Positions 12,216 to 26,500 of a DNA stretch of 64,000 nucleotides are shown here, in pieces; the stretch's first letter is position 1; each line of letters begins with the position of its first letter. The stretch comes from Apostichopus japonicus. Lineage: Eukaryota > Echinodermata > Holothuroidea > Aspidochirotida > Stichopodidae. The position numbers and the translations under genes were made by a program. The notes under the pieces are model-generated. The model was not told the origin of the DNA and ran no database searches. It was given only the letters and a program-made list of their open reading frames with translations. The stretch lies in assembly GCF_037975245.1 (NCBI RefSeq), contig NC_092570.1:16275918-16339917 (forward strand), read 5' to 3'.

Positions 12216-15200
12216 ATTTAAGGTTTGAAGAATTGGCCTTGAATGTAGTGTTTTGGCTTATTATGGTTGATAAAGTTTTAAGAGCTGATATTAAAAGGGT
12301 TTCTTATTTAGCTTCAGACGAGAGTTTCCCTTTCCGAGAGATGGCTGTAAAACGGTGGGAGTGACAGAGGATGAGATTGCAAGTAGTTTAACAATCGATG
12401 TGGAAGAATGGTGTAGAGTTTAACCTGCATCTACTTGTTGGCAGGGATAAGAACTCATTTTTGGCAAGTTTTGCCTTTCCAAGAAGGGGTTTTGAAGAAT
12501 GAATGAATGAAGAAATTTTTTAAGTAGCATAAGAAATGGGGGAAAGAATTGCTGATGGAGAGAATATAGTCTCTGATTTAGTTTAATGCAGATTGTAAGA
12601 GAACTAAAGAGAGTTTTTACTGTCAGAGAAAATGTTTGAATTTGAGTTAGGAGGGATTTCATCTACCGTGATTGCTGGAAGAACTGTTTAGTGGACACAC
12701 CTAAACAGACACACAGAACTCATTCTTGTGAAGATTTTTGCTGCTCAGTCTGAAAAAGGATTTAGAAGAGAAATAGTAGTTTGATATTTATCCATTTCTT
12801 TTAAGAAATAAAGAGCGTGGTCTTGTTCAAGAGTATCAGCATTAAAGTTAATAAATTAAATATGTCCAAAAGTCAATGGATTGAAATTATCGTACTGAAC
12901 TGAGGTGACCCTTGACCCATTCTGCCCAAAACTTCAAAGGAGAAAGGTTAAAAGAAATAGGAAAATTATTGGGCTATTAAAGAGAACCTAGTTCCAGATT
13001 TCTCCTTTAAACAGATCTAACCATTTCTCTGACCAGCCTCCTTCTTTTGAGTAAATGCTCAGGATTGAGGAAGCGGGGAATGTTATCATAATAAAGGCAA
13101 GTTCTATTTTTGTAAGAAAATATTCATTAATAAAATAATGAAATGTATACAGCTTTTCCCCTTTTTCATAATATTTTCTTTTTATTTCTTTCAATCAATT
13201 TATGTTTTCATGTGATACAAGCACTTGTTGCCTACAGGAAGACACAAAATCTATTCTTGTTTTCTCCTTTAGAAACTAAAATAACAGATATAACTACTAT
13301 CAGTCCAGTCTACAGAAATTAAACAATGAAACTTAAATTGAGAAAACAAGAAATTGTTAGTTGAAGAATGAAATATTGTCAGGCAATTAAACATCCAAGA
13401 CATATCAATCTTTTCTAATTTAGGACACAGCTCATTGATTTTCCTGTTTCAAACAGCAAGTAGCTAGGGCCTACATCTCAGCCAGTTTGTTTAATATACG
13501 TAGCTGAAAGGACTTATTTTCTTAAATTAATTACGAAAGTATAACAAACAACGGCTTAAAATTAACCAAGGCCTGGGCTTCAAAGAACACATCAAATGAG
13601 TATCAGGATAGCATTCTATACCTTCCTACATCTTAAAGAATATTATCAGCAACAAACGAACAAAAACACTTTTAGTAAAGTAGTCATCGTGAATGTTCAA
13701 TATTTCATCAGCCAACCTGGTTGTTTTAATTATAGTAGTACTGAATAGCTGGGCATAACTTTCTCAAAGTAAAGCTTCTCTTCATAAATATAGCAACGTA
13801 CCCTTGCAGCAATTTGACCAATGTGGGGGCCTCTACGCAAACTCCTGTAGATGCAAAATTGGACAGATGTGTTCTTAGATAACTAATTAGAACCTCAAGA
13901 CATAATGGTGAGAAAACAGTGTTGTCCCTGTCAGGATAATTACACCACCTCCTCCCACCCCCCCCCCCCATCCCCCTTCCCCACTATGAAATTCTACAGT
14001 TGCAACTAATGCTTTTGTAAGGCAGATCGGGATACGATCCAGTTGGTTTTCAATTATGTAAAATCAGTCCATTATTCCATATAATATCCAAAATGGTACA
14101 AACCAATGGTGACATTTGGTGACAATAGCAAATTCAGCTTAGACTTTATGACAGTCTAAGCACAACTGCCAACTATATATATATATATATATATACATAC
14201 ACTGACTAATATAGCTCTCAGGTACCTTAATGAGAGTGCTCTAAACATTTTGCTGAGCATTACAAAAAGAGTATATTCCAGACTAGCAATTCATTGCTGC
14301 GCTACTCAGAGTTTTGTGGACCTATCCACTCTTCGGGCTATACAGTAGTGCTCTGCTGAAAACAGTTTTAAATATATATTTAATATATATGTATGGTCCA
14401 TTGAAGATGCAACTATCCAGTGACTATCTTGACAGGGTGTTAAGATTTGAAATGTTGTTTACCAATTGAAGAATGAACTCTCTAGCACTACATAGCCAAA
14501 GTGAGGAACATCAAGGTGGTCCTACATTTTCCATCAATCATCTGCAAAACAACTGTGTCCTTTTTTTGACAGGTTCAGCCTCTTAAAGCCAAACACGCAT
14601 TCACACACACAAACACCACCTTGATTGCATAGGCTACTTGCCTGCCTATGGCAAGTAACTTAAACCTGTAGCATCTTATATGCAAGGATCACAAAAACAG
14701 TTTTTGAAACTGGATTGCAGATTCATATGAAACTTCCTGTATATATTGGAGATTTAGACCAAAAAATATTTAAAAAAAAAGAAGAAGCAAAAAAACAAAA
14801 AAGCTAAGTATTTCAAAGTCAAGTCTTTTGATACATATGATGATGCTTAGCTATGGAATCTCTTAAAAAGTAACAAAATAAATAAATTTAATGTCTACAC
14901 AAAGACAGGTTTTGGATCTGGATGGCAGACTCAAAAGGCATTGTATTGTAAACTGGAGGTTTAGAACCACAAATAAAAAATAAAATAAAAAAAATTGAAT
15001 GTAGAAAAAAAGAAGTTAATTACTTCAAAGTCAAATCTCTAGATATGAACTTGATCAGGCTTAACAGTCAGCTGCAGAAATTTATTCAAAAGGAATAAAT
15101 AAATAAAATAAGACAAAGTAAAATAAAACAAATAAAATTCACAGAAATAAATTTAGCAGTGTGCTACTCTCCTTATATGTTCTGTTTGTTAATATCTTTG

Positions 15201-15463
15201 TTAGATGAAATATAAAAGATAAAAGTAATATCAAAGATGTCATACACACACACATACACACCCCCCCCCCCACCGCCAAAGGAAGGGAAAATTATGTCGG
15301 TTTTTCGTTCTTCCATAAAGCTTAAATTTCAATCTCTCATAAAATTTCCGAAAAAGACCTGAATCAAAGGAAAACAGTTACACACACACACACAAGGAGA
15401 CATATATTTGGATCTACTATATGATTATACCATAATTTGCTATTCCATAGTCTGCTGTTTGGT
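12216..15463. other. Intergenic stretch between KICS2 and the transporter
   Basis: AT-rich. It holds the possible KICS2 poly(A) signal (12807), a C run (13959-13968), (TA)n at 14175-14194 and a degenerate tandem pair of about 205 bp (14690-14860 and 14900-15070, sharing TTCAAAGTCAA blocks). CA/C-rich microsatellites lie at 15240-15272 and 15381-15394. No gene seen. Confidence 0.5.
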
Positions 15464-15839
15464 AGGATAAGAAGATATCATCACAATTAAAACTATTACA
15501 TGTTATCACATCTGCAATAGAGACAGTTCTTGTGTATTTAGGGGCTGTGTCAACAGTAGGATGCCTGACCGGGGGCTGCAGCGTCCTGCAGCCCAGGCTG
15601 TTTAGGACAATCTTTTGTACTCAGCAGTCTCACACAATATTTACTGCTGCTGGATAAGAAGAAGATATCAACATAAAGCTGAACGTGATATCACATCTGC
15701 ACTAGAGACAGTTCTTGTTTATTTAGGCGCTGTGTCAACAGTAGGATGCCTGACCGGGGGCTGCAGCTTCCTGCAGCCCAGGCTGTTTAGGACAATAATT
15801 TTTTGTACTCAGCAGTTTCACACAATATTTACTGCTGCT
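15464..15839. repeat. Tandem duplication, 2 x about 188 bp
   Basis: Copies 15464-15650 and 15651-15839 both run GGATAAGAAG.. to ..ATATTTACTGCTGCT. Each includes GGATGCCTGACCGGGGGCTG and the pair CTGCAG..CTGCAG, with small indels. Confidence 0.85.
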
Positions 15840-16614
15840 CCACATGTAGAGATGATCTACATTGTTTGATATCAAACATGTCTTTAAATATATCCAAATG
15901 TCAATCATCCTGACAATAAATTAGATAAATATGCTAATATAAATATTTCTTTCTATAATTTAGTGTTCACGTCCAATTTTTTAATTTTGATTTGATGACA
16001 TGGCATAAGAAAGTTGGATTGCAATTATTAAATTTTTTTATTTCTTCCCTGAAACAGTGAGGCAGCCTTGTTGGTAATATTTCTACGAGGCGTTTGCAAA
16101 AAAAAAAAACCTGAGGCGGCCACCTCACAAAATTACTCACAAGCATACCACAGCACACTGAAAATGACGAACAGAAGAAAATTAATATTCTGAAAATGGT
16201 ATACCTCCTTTCATAATTTACTGCAAAAAATCTAAAACACAGCGAAATTCAGTTGCAGCTAAATTGAAGTAAAGAACAAATGCCCCCAAGTAGAGTTATA
16301 TCTCCATTGTTAATGTATCCTCTTTACCGACAATCAACTCGCAGCTATCCAAATGGAATGTAAAACATACATCTTTCAAAATATATATCTCTGGTTAATA
16401 TGTTTCTTTTAATTACATAACAACATATCTAGCCCTGCCTTCCCCTGTCATGAGTTTTGAACAAGTCACTTCTTAAATGGAGACATAATTTCAAAGCCTT
16501 TTTTCACACAACAATTTTCGTGCAGTCAGTCATCCTATAAAATTGGAGTGAAATTTCTGTTTTTATGCATTCTTGCAAATCTGTAACGATTGTGTTGTTT
16601 TGTAACAATCTGGT

Positions 16615-17180
16615 CATAAGATGACCAGCTGGTATTATTTTAACCAATTTACCTATCTGGCCACACATTCACCAGCTGGTATTATTCAAACCAAGTCACC
16701 AATCTGGTCACAAGTTGACCAGCTGGTATTATTCAACCCAAGTTACCTACGTGGCTACACATTTACCAGCTGGTATGATTCAAACCAATTTACCAATCTG
16801 GTCACAAGTTTACCAGCTGGTATTATTCAAACCAAGTCACCAATCTGGTCACAAGTTGACCAGCTGGTATTATTCAACCCAAGTTACCTACGTGGCTACA
16901 CATTTACCAGCTGGTATGATTCAAACCAATTTACCAATCTGGTCACAAGTTTACCAGCTGGTATTATTCAAACCAAGTCACCAATCTGGTCACAAGTTGA
17001 CCAGCTGGTATTATTCAACCCAAGTTACCTACGTGGCTACACATTTACCAGCTGGTATGATTCAAACCAATTTACCAATCTGGTCACAAGTTTACCAGCT
17101 GGTATTATTCAAACCAAGTCACCAATCTGGTCACAAGTTGACCAGGGTATTATTCAACCCAATAACCTATCTGGTCACGA
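16615..17180. repeat. 47-bp satellite with 141-bp higher-order repeat; each complete unit has ACCAGCTGGT
   Basis: The 10-bp palindrome ACCAGCTGGT (an E-box, CAGCTG) occurs at 16624 and every 47 bp to 17094 (11 intact copies, with A to C or G variation one base before). A twelfth at 17141 has lost CTGGT. Three monomer variants alternate, making a 141-bp higher-order unit. Because 141 is divisible by three, two plus-strand frames stay open (about 200 and 180 codons) with a 47-residue period. I treat these as by-products, not genes. An isolated degenerate monomer lies at 17481-17534. The array sits just 3' of the transporter gene. Confidence 0.92.
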
Positions 17181-17194
17181 GTTTTTTTTCCAAT

Positions 17195-17200
17195 TTTATT
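17195..17200 (-). promoter_or_regulatory. Possible poly(A) signal of the SLC16 gene
   Basis: TTTATT on the plus strand is AATAAA in the transporter's direction, about 395 bases after its stop codon and 15 bp from the end of the 47-bp satellite. It is the first canonical hexamer I noticed downstream. Unproven. Confidence 0.35.
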
Positions 17201-17593
17201 TCAACATTTTTTCGTTGCATAAATTATAATTTCAACATTCTTTCGTTGCATAAATTATAAAGGAACATAACATGAAAATAATTTATACGATTGATGAAGT
17301 CTTTACGAAAATAAGAGATTGCATTTCTTAAATGCATTATGTAAAGTATTATAGGAAATGGGCGCATGACATTTAGAGTTTGTAAATATTCTTCTACTTG
17401 AAGCATAAATTTAAATCGAAATAAAAATTTGTTTAAATTAGGGAGTTCTTCTTCAACTTTCTTCTTAAAAATATAATATTTTGACCAGCTGGTAATATTA
17501 AACCGATCCCCCCATTTCTGGTCATAAGTTGACCGACAAAGTTTTTCAAACCCATTCATCTTTGTGGTTCAAAGCTTCCTCTGCTTCTTCTCT

Positions 17594-20500
17594 TTACTCC
17601 ATCTGAAACTCTTCTTTCAAACCGTTCTCTTCCACATTGACATAATCTTCTACATTCTGAACTTTTTCGCCTCTGTTTATACTGGCTTCCTTCTTTTCCT
17701 TCAGCCGTTTCAACATATACAACACTGCCATCGATGAAGCACCTAAGAAAAAGGCCCCGGCCCCAAAGAAGAATGATATGTTGTAGTTTCCGGTTGCGTC
17801 ATAGAGGAAAGCTGCATTTCAGGAGAAAGAGAAAATATGATATGATTTTACTGATCTCCCTCATCCACAGCTGTCTGTAAGGACAAGTCCTTAAAAGTTT
17901 TCCAAAAAATATGTTTTAAAAGAGTTTTTATCATATCATTGATCATATTAATAATATATAAACCTCAAACCCACAAAGCAACAGTTTACACAAAGTATAT
18001 ACAGAATATTTCAGCTCCACATTAGAGCATTTTAATTTTCTGCTGTTTTCCTGCTTCCATTCTGAATTCTGAAGTTGAAATATTATAAACAAGCAATTAT
18101 TTCTCAACAGTTGCAGTGGCCAAGTTGGTAGTGCTATGTAACTGAGAGATTCAGACAAGCTCCATGTCCTGAGTTCAAATCCACATGAGAGCATTTTGAT
18201 TTTCTGCTCTTTTCCTGCTTCCATACTGAGTTCTGAAGTTGAAATATTAGAAACGAGCATTATTTCTCAACAGTTGCAGTGGCCAAGTTGGTAGTGCTCT
18301 GTAACTGAGAGAGTCAGACAAGCTCTATTACCTGAGTTCAACTCCATGTGAGAGCATTTTGATTTTCTGCTCTTTAACTGCTTCCATACTGAATTCTGAA
18401 GTTGAAATATTAGAAACAAGCAATTATTTCTCAACAGTTGCAGTGGCCAAGTTGGTAGTGCTCTGTGACTGAGAGAGTCAGACAAGCTCCATTTCCTGAG
18501 TTCAACTCCATGTGAGAGCATTTTTATTTTCTGCTCTTTAACTGCTTCCAATCTGAATTCTGAAGTTGAAATATTAGAAATGAGAATTATTTCTCAACAG
18601 TTGCAGTGGCCAAGTTGGTAGTTCTCTGTGACTGAGAGAGTCAGACAAGCTCCATGTCCTGAGTTCAAATCCACATGAGAGCATTTTGATTTTCTGCTCT
18701 TTTCCTGCTTCCATTCTGAATTCTTAAGTTAAAATATTAGAAACAAGCAATTATTTCTCATCAGTTGCAGTGGCCAAGTTGGTAGTGCTCTGTAACTGAG
18801 AGAGTCAGACAAGCTCCATGTCTTGAGTTCAACTCCATGTGAGAGCATTTTTATTTTCTGCTCTTTAACTGCTTCCATACTGAATTCTGAAGTTGAAATA
18901 TTATAAATGACCATTATTTCTTTAACAGCTGCAGTGGCCAAGTTGGTTATTCTCTGTGACTGAGAGAGTCAGACAAGCTCCATGTCCTGAGTTCGACTCC
19001 AGCCAGAGCCTTTTACTTTTCTGTTCTATGGAAAAGGTGGAAGTATAAAGGTAAGAAACAAAGTTTTCCCATTGGGAACCAAAATGGTGTAATTGGTAGT
19101 TCTGCCAAGAGGCCATTGGGACTCTCCTGATTTGCTGGGTTCAAGGCCAGGTTGAGGTGAGAAAGGGAGAGTAAAAGGAGAGAGGCGAGAGAGTGTGGCG
19201 AGAGGGAAGGAAGGAGGGTGTGGCGAGAGAGGGTGTGGTGAGAAGGGAGGAAGGAGAGTGAGGCCAGAAGGGGAGACGAGAAGGGGGAGGCCAGAAGGGA
19301 GGAGGGTGCGTGGGTGAGGCGAGAAAGGGCAAGTTCCCAAGCGGCCAGGTGAGTTAGCTGTTACCCCCTCCCCCTGACAAGGTTCCCAAGCGGCCAGGTC
19401 AGTTAGCCGGTACCCCCTCTCCCCCGACAAGGTTCCCAAGTGGCCTCCCCATCCCAGACAAGTATCAGAGGAGAAAATGTTTTATAAAATGTCCAAGTCC
19501 AAACAAGTGGATCTTTAAATATTTGAAAAGCTACATATTTCAGTTTCTCCTCTAATGGTCTAATGGTAGCGCAGAAGGTTTGCATCACAGGGTCCCTGGT
19601 TCAAAACCAACTTCTGCTTTTGCCTCTTTTAGTAAAAGAAATTTCCCAGGAAAGAACCAACACAAGAAAACCAAAACAAACAGCTGATTTTTCTCACCTT
19701 GTAATAGTACAGTAGCTTATGCAAAAACACAACCATAAAAGTTTATTCATATAGATATATCTTATAGACAAATAGATATATATATATATATATGTATATA
19801 GATATATAAATAAAGACAAAGGGAAAAAAGTCAATACATCCACTTAGAACCAAGCATTGCAATTCAAAGAGATGAGTTTAGTAGTCAGGATATGCTCAGA
19901 AATAGTTGAGTGCCGGGCAGATTTGTATGGTAGTGTGATCCACGTCCTGGGCGTCACATACACACACACGCACACACACACTTACACACGCAATTACCAT
20001 CGCATAGATTCCTAGTGCCTTCAGGCTAGGAATCAAAATATGGCATTACTTGGATATCTAAAACATCATGCACAACATGACCTAATTGTTTAAATCCAAA
20101 CGGTGTCTAGGTACAGAAAACAGCATAGCTGTGCATTGTGGGAGCCCTAGACATGAATATTCATAACGTTGTTGGTGCTTGATCATTCTCTACTTACGTT
20201 CAGACATCCAAAATAACGAGTACTCAGCAAAAAAGTTTCACAACATGAAATTTTTACAATTTTCAGCATTTCAAAATGAAACATATAACAATGCCAACTT
20301 TCAGCTGTTTACACATACAAACACATACGCCACCCACACACACGCTTACATAAATGACATTATATGGTAGCATCTGTAGGCTTCTAGTGCTCAACATGTG
20401 GCATAGATGGAATAAAAAATATGCTGGTTATATACCTGTACTGTGGCCTAGTGAATAAGGGTGGTGGCATTTGAAGCAATTAGGTTTAGCAAGCAGGAGG

Positions 20501-23500
20501 TTTGGGGTTCAATGCCCGACTGGGTCATCGGAAAGGAGGATTTTTTGCATCCAAGAGTAATCTACTGTTTTTTTCCATTTGAAATAGACTTTCTAAAATT
20601 GGAAAGATTCCAAATTTGAGTTAAAATGTTGAATCGGGAGCCACCTGGCGTGAAAGTTGTAATCCACGAGCCCTTGCGGGGCTGTTCTCCCCACATTCGT
20701 GGACGTTAAAATGACTGCCTGATACTGTGATTATGACAATGAAAGTAGGCACTCCATCAAGCTGTCCGACTTCAGTTCCATGTTAACTACCTAGGCATCA
20801 CATGTATTTATACACACACACACCCACACACAAAAGACTTAAATCATTTCATAACTGAAGATCAACAAAGTTTTGACATTTTCAGACCCTTTAGAAGTTC
20901 TCTCCATTAAATATGACATGAATAAAAGGTATTAGGCTCACCCATGAAGTAGACCCCGATGAGGTTTCCCGTGCCAAGAAAGGTCATCGAGATACCCCAA
21001 GCATTGGGCACGTTGGTCGGGGGCACGGCCTCTCGGATGCAGACGATCGTGACGGCGATGGCCATCCCACTTCCAGCACCGAGGAAGAAGGCGCAGATGG
21101 CTAGTCCAGCAAACGACGCGGTGAATGGGTTGAGGAGGTCGCTGATGCAGCACATCATCGTGGAGACTATGAAGAGCATCATGGGCGATACTATCTTCAG
21201 GTCGATCAGGACGCCGTGGAACAGACGAAATGAGAAGCTTCCGATCCCGACCAGCGAGATGAGCCAAGAGGCCGTGGTCTGCTCGATACCCAGATCGAAT
21301 ACCGCTTTCGAGGTGAAGAAAACCAAGGACGAATAGTAACCGAATCCCAATAAACAAAACGCCACAAATATGAAATTGATGGACGGCATCTGCCAGATTA
21401 ATTGAAGTCCGAAAAACTTGAGGCAACGCCAGAGGTAGAAATAACAAGTTCTGCTCGATTCTGCCGCGGAGGTATCCTCGTCTTCCGCTGCATCGTCTGC
21501 GAGCTGTTTATGTTTGGTCTTCTCGTTGATGAAGTAGAGTTCCCGGTCGGATGGACGAAACAGGAGGCCGCAGACCACGAGGAGGAGGACCAACGCTGCC
21601 AGGATGGGGAAGGTCCTTTGCCATGTGAAGGTATCGATCAGTAATTGCAGGAAGGGAGGTACCGCTAGCATGCCAATGCCTACGCCAGACATTGCGATCC
21701 CATTGGCTAATCCCAGGCGCTTCTGGAAATAATGACCAATGACGGTGACTGCGGGCTGATAGGTGAAGCCTACGCCAATCGCTGAAAAATAACCAAAATA
21801 ACATTACGAGATTATATCAATGTTTGCATGCAAAGTATCACCATCACATGAGGGTCTTTGTTTATAGCTCAGTTGGTTGCTCCATGTAGTAGAGTTTAAC
21901 TCGTCAATGTTCCATAGAGAAATTCCCATAAAAAATCTACTCTTTTTATCTACTTGCTAACATAAGAAAGCCAAGTGCTTGAATATTTCAGATATTCAGA
22001 CTTCAAGGACTTGTAAATTAAATAAAAAACAAAAAAATTAAGAAAAAACTAATAAAACTTTGTGGGATGCAACATTTTCTGTATTGGTCTGTTGTATCCA
22101 GTAGACCTCTAAGTAATAGGGATATACCCGATATGTGTGATTATTAACCAGCTTGGTCAAAGTTACGACATTATGAGCTTCATGGAGAACAATATGGGGC
22201 ATGTGCTCAAAGCCTTACATTTGTATGTCAGTACACATTAAGAACATAAACAAATGGAAAGTACTATAACAACCATCAGTCTGTCAAATATTTACACAAG
22301 GTTTGTAGCTATTAACTGCTTATTATCCACAAATGTGGGCTGCTCCCAAAAGCCATATGAAGCAACTGATCAACCATGCTGGCTGTAAGTCTGGCAGATG
22401 CCATAGGAAACTTGATTTCAGCCAGTAGTTTTTTTCTTTTTACATGAACCAACTTTTTTTTTTATAACAAGAGAATAAAATGGTGGAATTCTAGCCCTGC
22501 AATGTCACAGGCTAAGGAAAAGAGCTTAAGTGATCATTTAGAAAATATACTAATCACCAACAAAAAATTGTTGCCCCAAATAAGTCCTCATTAAAAGTTA
22601 CAAATTTTGTCTAATTTGGCCAAATTTGTCACCCAGACAATTTTGTTTGTCTCCAAACAGATTTTCAAGCGAGAGTAAAAAATGGAGGTAAACCTTTAAA
22701 CAAACTTAGATAACATTCCCAAACTTTGTAGCCTCCCAGGAGATGAAAAAAGCAACAGGCATACCTTGTTTCTCCATTACTCCTGTACCTTTTGGCTAAT
22801 ACCAAGGACCACATCATTGTCCAGTAACCAACAGTATCATCATTGTGGTAGGTTAGCTATATATGTAAGAGTTCACCTTTGTTTAAAAGTAAACAGACAC
22901 AAGGAGACAAATACCCTACCACCTTTCTTTAGTTCATATGACAGAGATCTTTGTGAAGTACCCTCTTCCCCAAGCAGCCAAGCAGCTGAGAAAAAATCTT
23001 GCTCCATTTGGGATGTATCCTAGTTTAAAAGACGTGCCTGGGAGCTTTCATTTTGTAAACCTATGATGTCACCATGCTACCACGATCTGTACCTTCATTT
23101 ACTTTTGCTTTGTTTGCTTTTCATTTTGCCAAAGCAAAATGTGTTCAGTGTTGATGCTGAAACCATTGCAGCATTTGCAAAACTCATCTCTTTACCCGAA
23201 AATAAACATTGTAATAAATAAATAAATAAAGCAAAAAAGCATTATAATAATGAAGCACACGTGGCTTGATGATGTCATACTTGGACTTGATCAAGTCTTT
23301 AGCCTTGTGTGAAAAAAAAACAAAAAAAAAACAATTCAAATCTGTGATATCTTTGGGATGGAATAAGGATTTTCTTAGCTGCTTGGGGAAGTCCTTCAAG
23401 CATCTTGATCACATAGACCAATCATGATGGTAGGGGTATGTGTCTCCTTCAATATAATGAACTATGGATTCGTATAATATTTAGAGCACAGCTAGTGACT

Positions 23501-26500
23501 TCATAGATTACGCAATCTGATAAAGTCATGGCATCAGATATTCATCTATATCAACATAAAAAAAAACATAGAACAGTAAAAAAACGTAAGATTAAAGATA
23601 TCAATTTACAGATAGTTTACATATCAATATTGTCGTGAGGCAGAGATGGTAAATGTTTGTAGCGAACATTGAGAGAAGCATTCCCAAACTCATGCTCAGT
23701 CCAGAAATGATTACCACCAGCCGACATCCGAATGTTTTGGACAGACCACCCGCCGGTAAACCTTGTAAAAGAAAGAAATAAGGAGGAAAAGAAGGGAAAA
23801 ACAGTTAATATTTATTAATTACTGTACATAGTGATAGGTTTAAACATGTAAATAACATTAAAAAGAGAAACAGATTTATATAAATATATTAGAAATTAGA
23901 AAACCAGTAAGGAAAGGTGGTCTTTCCCCACTGTAGGCTTTTGTCACCTGTATCAAACAATGCTAGTTCTGTTTTTGGTGACATGTTTTGCCTTACTCTA
24001 TAGATCAAACATGATGCTAACCAACTTGAAATCATTTGTGATTCCTAAAGCCGGATCTCGAAAGAGATACTTTGAACAGACTTTATGTTAATGAAATGGA
24101 GGTAAACGAATGTATAATGAAATCGTAAATGAGTTGGAAAATCAAGAACAATGAAAAAACTTCCAGCCTCCACCGGGATTCAAACCCGGGCCTCCCGCTC
24201 TGTACGCGGCCATCTAACCACTAGGCTATTTATTGCAAGTTCAATGTTTCTTTTCATTGAGATGTAGGTTATATGTATCAGGGGTGCTACGTCGTTGACT
24301 CGGTGAGGATGTTCCCAGGAATTTTAGCCAGCTTTTCTCCAACCCTTTACAACAGATTTACAAGAGCAGATTTACAAGAGCAGTTTTACAATACCAGAAA
24401 ATGAGACAAAACCTGGTAATGCCTGTAGTTTTCAAACATGTTTGTGTGACAGTACACATATATACAGTACAGCATATCTACAAGTATGTATGAATGCTTT
24501 CATTCAGAGACAAGTGTCAATGACGTCAGTTAGTTTTAACATTTTGAATCAAATCAGCAATATAGTTGAACACGTGAAATCATACAGTTTTGTGTCAAAG
24601 ATAGTTACTCTATTTGACTTTGCCTTTATAATGCCCAAGCTACAGTATTTCTTCAACAGGAAACAGAAACTCCAGTCAAAAATGCCAACTCTAGAAGCAT
24701 GTTTTCTAGCACGAAATCAACGCACAAAGTATGATGAGTTACTCACTGTATAACAGGTTATATTACACAAATTCTGTGAGTCTGTCATTCCAATCTTACC
24801 TGTGTATTGAAACTAGTAGTATACAGTGTAGGTGCAGTGTGCGCATCGTATATTTTTATAATATTATGCAGGTACCCACAGTAGCTATTTTGCACTGTAC
24901 AGTTACAGTATTCCCTGTATCTGCACCAACCAGTGAATTGTAATAACATTCCTTGCTTATAGTTAATACATGCTGACTGTACGTAACAGTTGCACAAGTC
25001 ACATATTGGGGGTAAAGGAGTCTACCGTACAGGGAAGGACTCCCCAACCACCCCCCTACTTTGAGCAATGTTGGTATAATGGATGGTAAAAAACACAAAT
25101 GTACATGGACTGATATGATTGGCTGTTTATTAGTAAAAACACAAATAATCATGGACTGATACGCTTGGCTGGTTGCAAGTAAAGATAAAAGCTGTACAGG
25201 TACTGATATGCTTGGCTAGTTACACTGCACTTTTTGTTGAACATAGTAGTTTTGTTCACAGATTCAAGAATATTGTAATTGGTAAATCCACTTTTAGTCC
25301 CGGTTTCAGGTGTTGCTCACTACCGCCATAAGGTAATTTTCACCCTAAGTTTACAAGAACAGTCACATTCTAGCAGATCACCAGTCTATGACAATGGACA
25401 CATATGTGATTCTCCAATAATTGTTTACACTAAAAGGTCCGATGAAAAAGTCACTCAACGTGGCAAACTAGCAAGAGCCATATATCAAGACCTCTCTCAT
25501 AAGATTCCTGCTCAAGAAACCACAGAGTAGATTCGCAAAACATTCGCATTTTTTCCAATACCTTTGAACTTATTATGTAAAACCTTATTTTGGATATCAC
25601 ATGATCATTATTAATGCAGTTTCATAGACTACAAGGAAGAAAACAGAAGAAGAAAAAAAAGGTACTGGACAAGATAAAGCTGCAAAGACAGATACATGTG
25701 TTGATATGAATATTAACTGAACATATGATCTACGTTTTTTTTAATCCTTTTGCTAACATCATTGGTTTTTGAACATTGTATGAACTACTAAAGATAATGA
25801 AGTACATTTCGTAGAGTGTCCGGTTTAATATCTGCCTTTATCGTATACATAGTCCTACAGCAAACTCTCGCGATGTGATGATAAACGCTAGAGGCAAACA
25901 GATTCACTACGAATATAAAATTTTCTTTAAATTGAGCCCTGGACTAACTTTGTACACTGAAGAAACCTGTACATGTTATCTCTTCAGTTGGGGTAATTTC
26001 TCCAGCAAGGACCACTGTACATATATATACATTATTATTATTTTTGTAATTCATATTAATTTACATTTTTCTACATGTCTGCTACAGACCAGCCAAATTT
26101 CCGCACACCCTCGCTCTGAAATAATCCTTACGAAATGTCCATGTTTTTTGAAGGACATACATAGGATATATACACTAACCTATTCACATACATACACATA
26201 TGCAAGCCACTGAAAGATTTGTTGATTTAAAACAAGAGAACAGTTTGCGATAGAATACCTTCTACACTTAAAAATCAACAGACTTGGTAAACTGTACATG
26301 TGGCACATTCAATACAAACTTAGATTGAGTCATCCGTGACTCATCTATGGTTCAGCTGCATGTACATCAAATATGTATACAAAACATGCAGGCATATGTA
26401 GCTCATTTAAAGGGTGTGAAGACTCGCGCAAAAAAAACGTCTAATGTCGGTAATCTGACCTAGTTTCGAATGAGGTGTAACAGAAGTGTTAGACACTAGT

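Noticed and set aside
16621-17229. Long repetitive plus-strand frames of about 200 and 180 codons
   Set aside because: They are two frames of the same 47-bp satellite. The periodicity explains the openness and there is no start, splice or domain evidence.
20938-21804. Other frames within the transporter's largest exon
   Set aside because: Shadows of the SLC16 exon 20942-21781, which alone has correct splice sites and family motifs.
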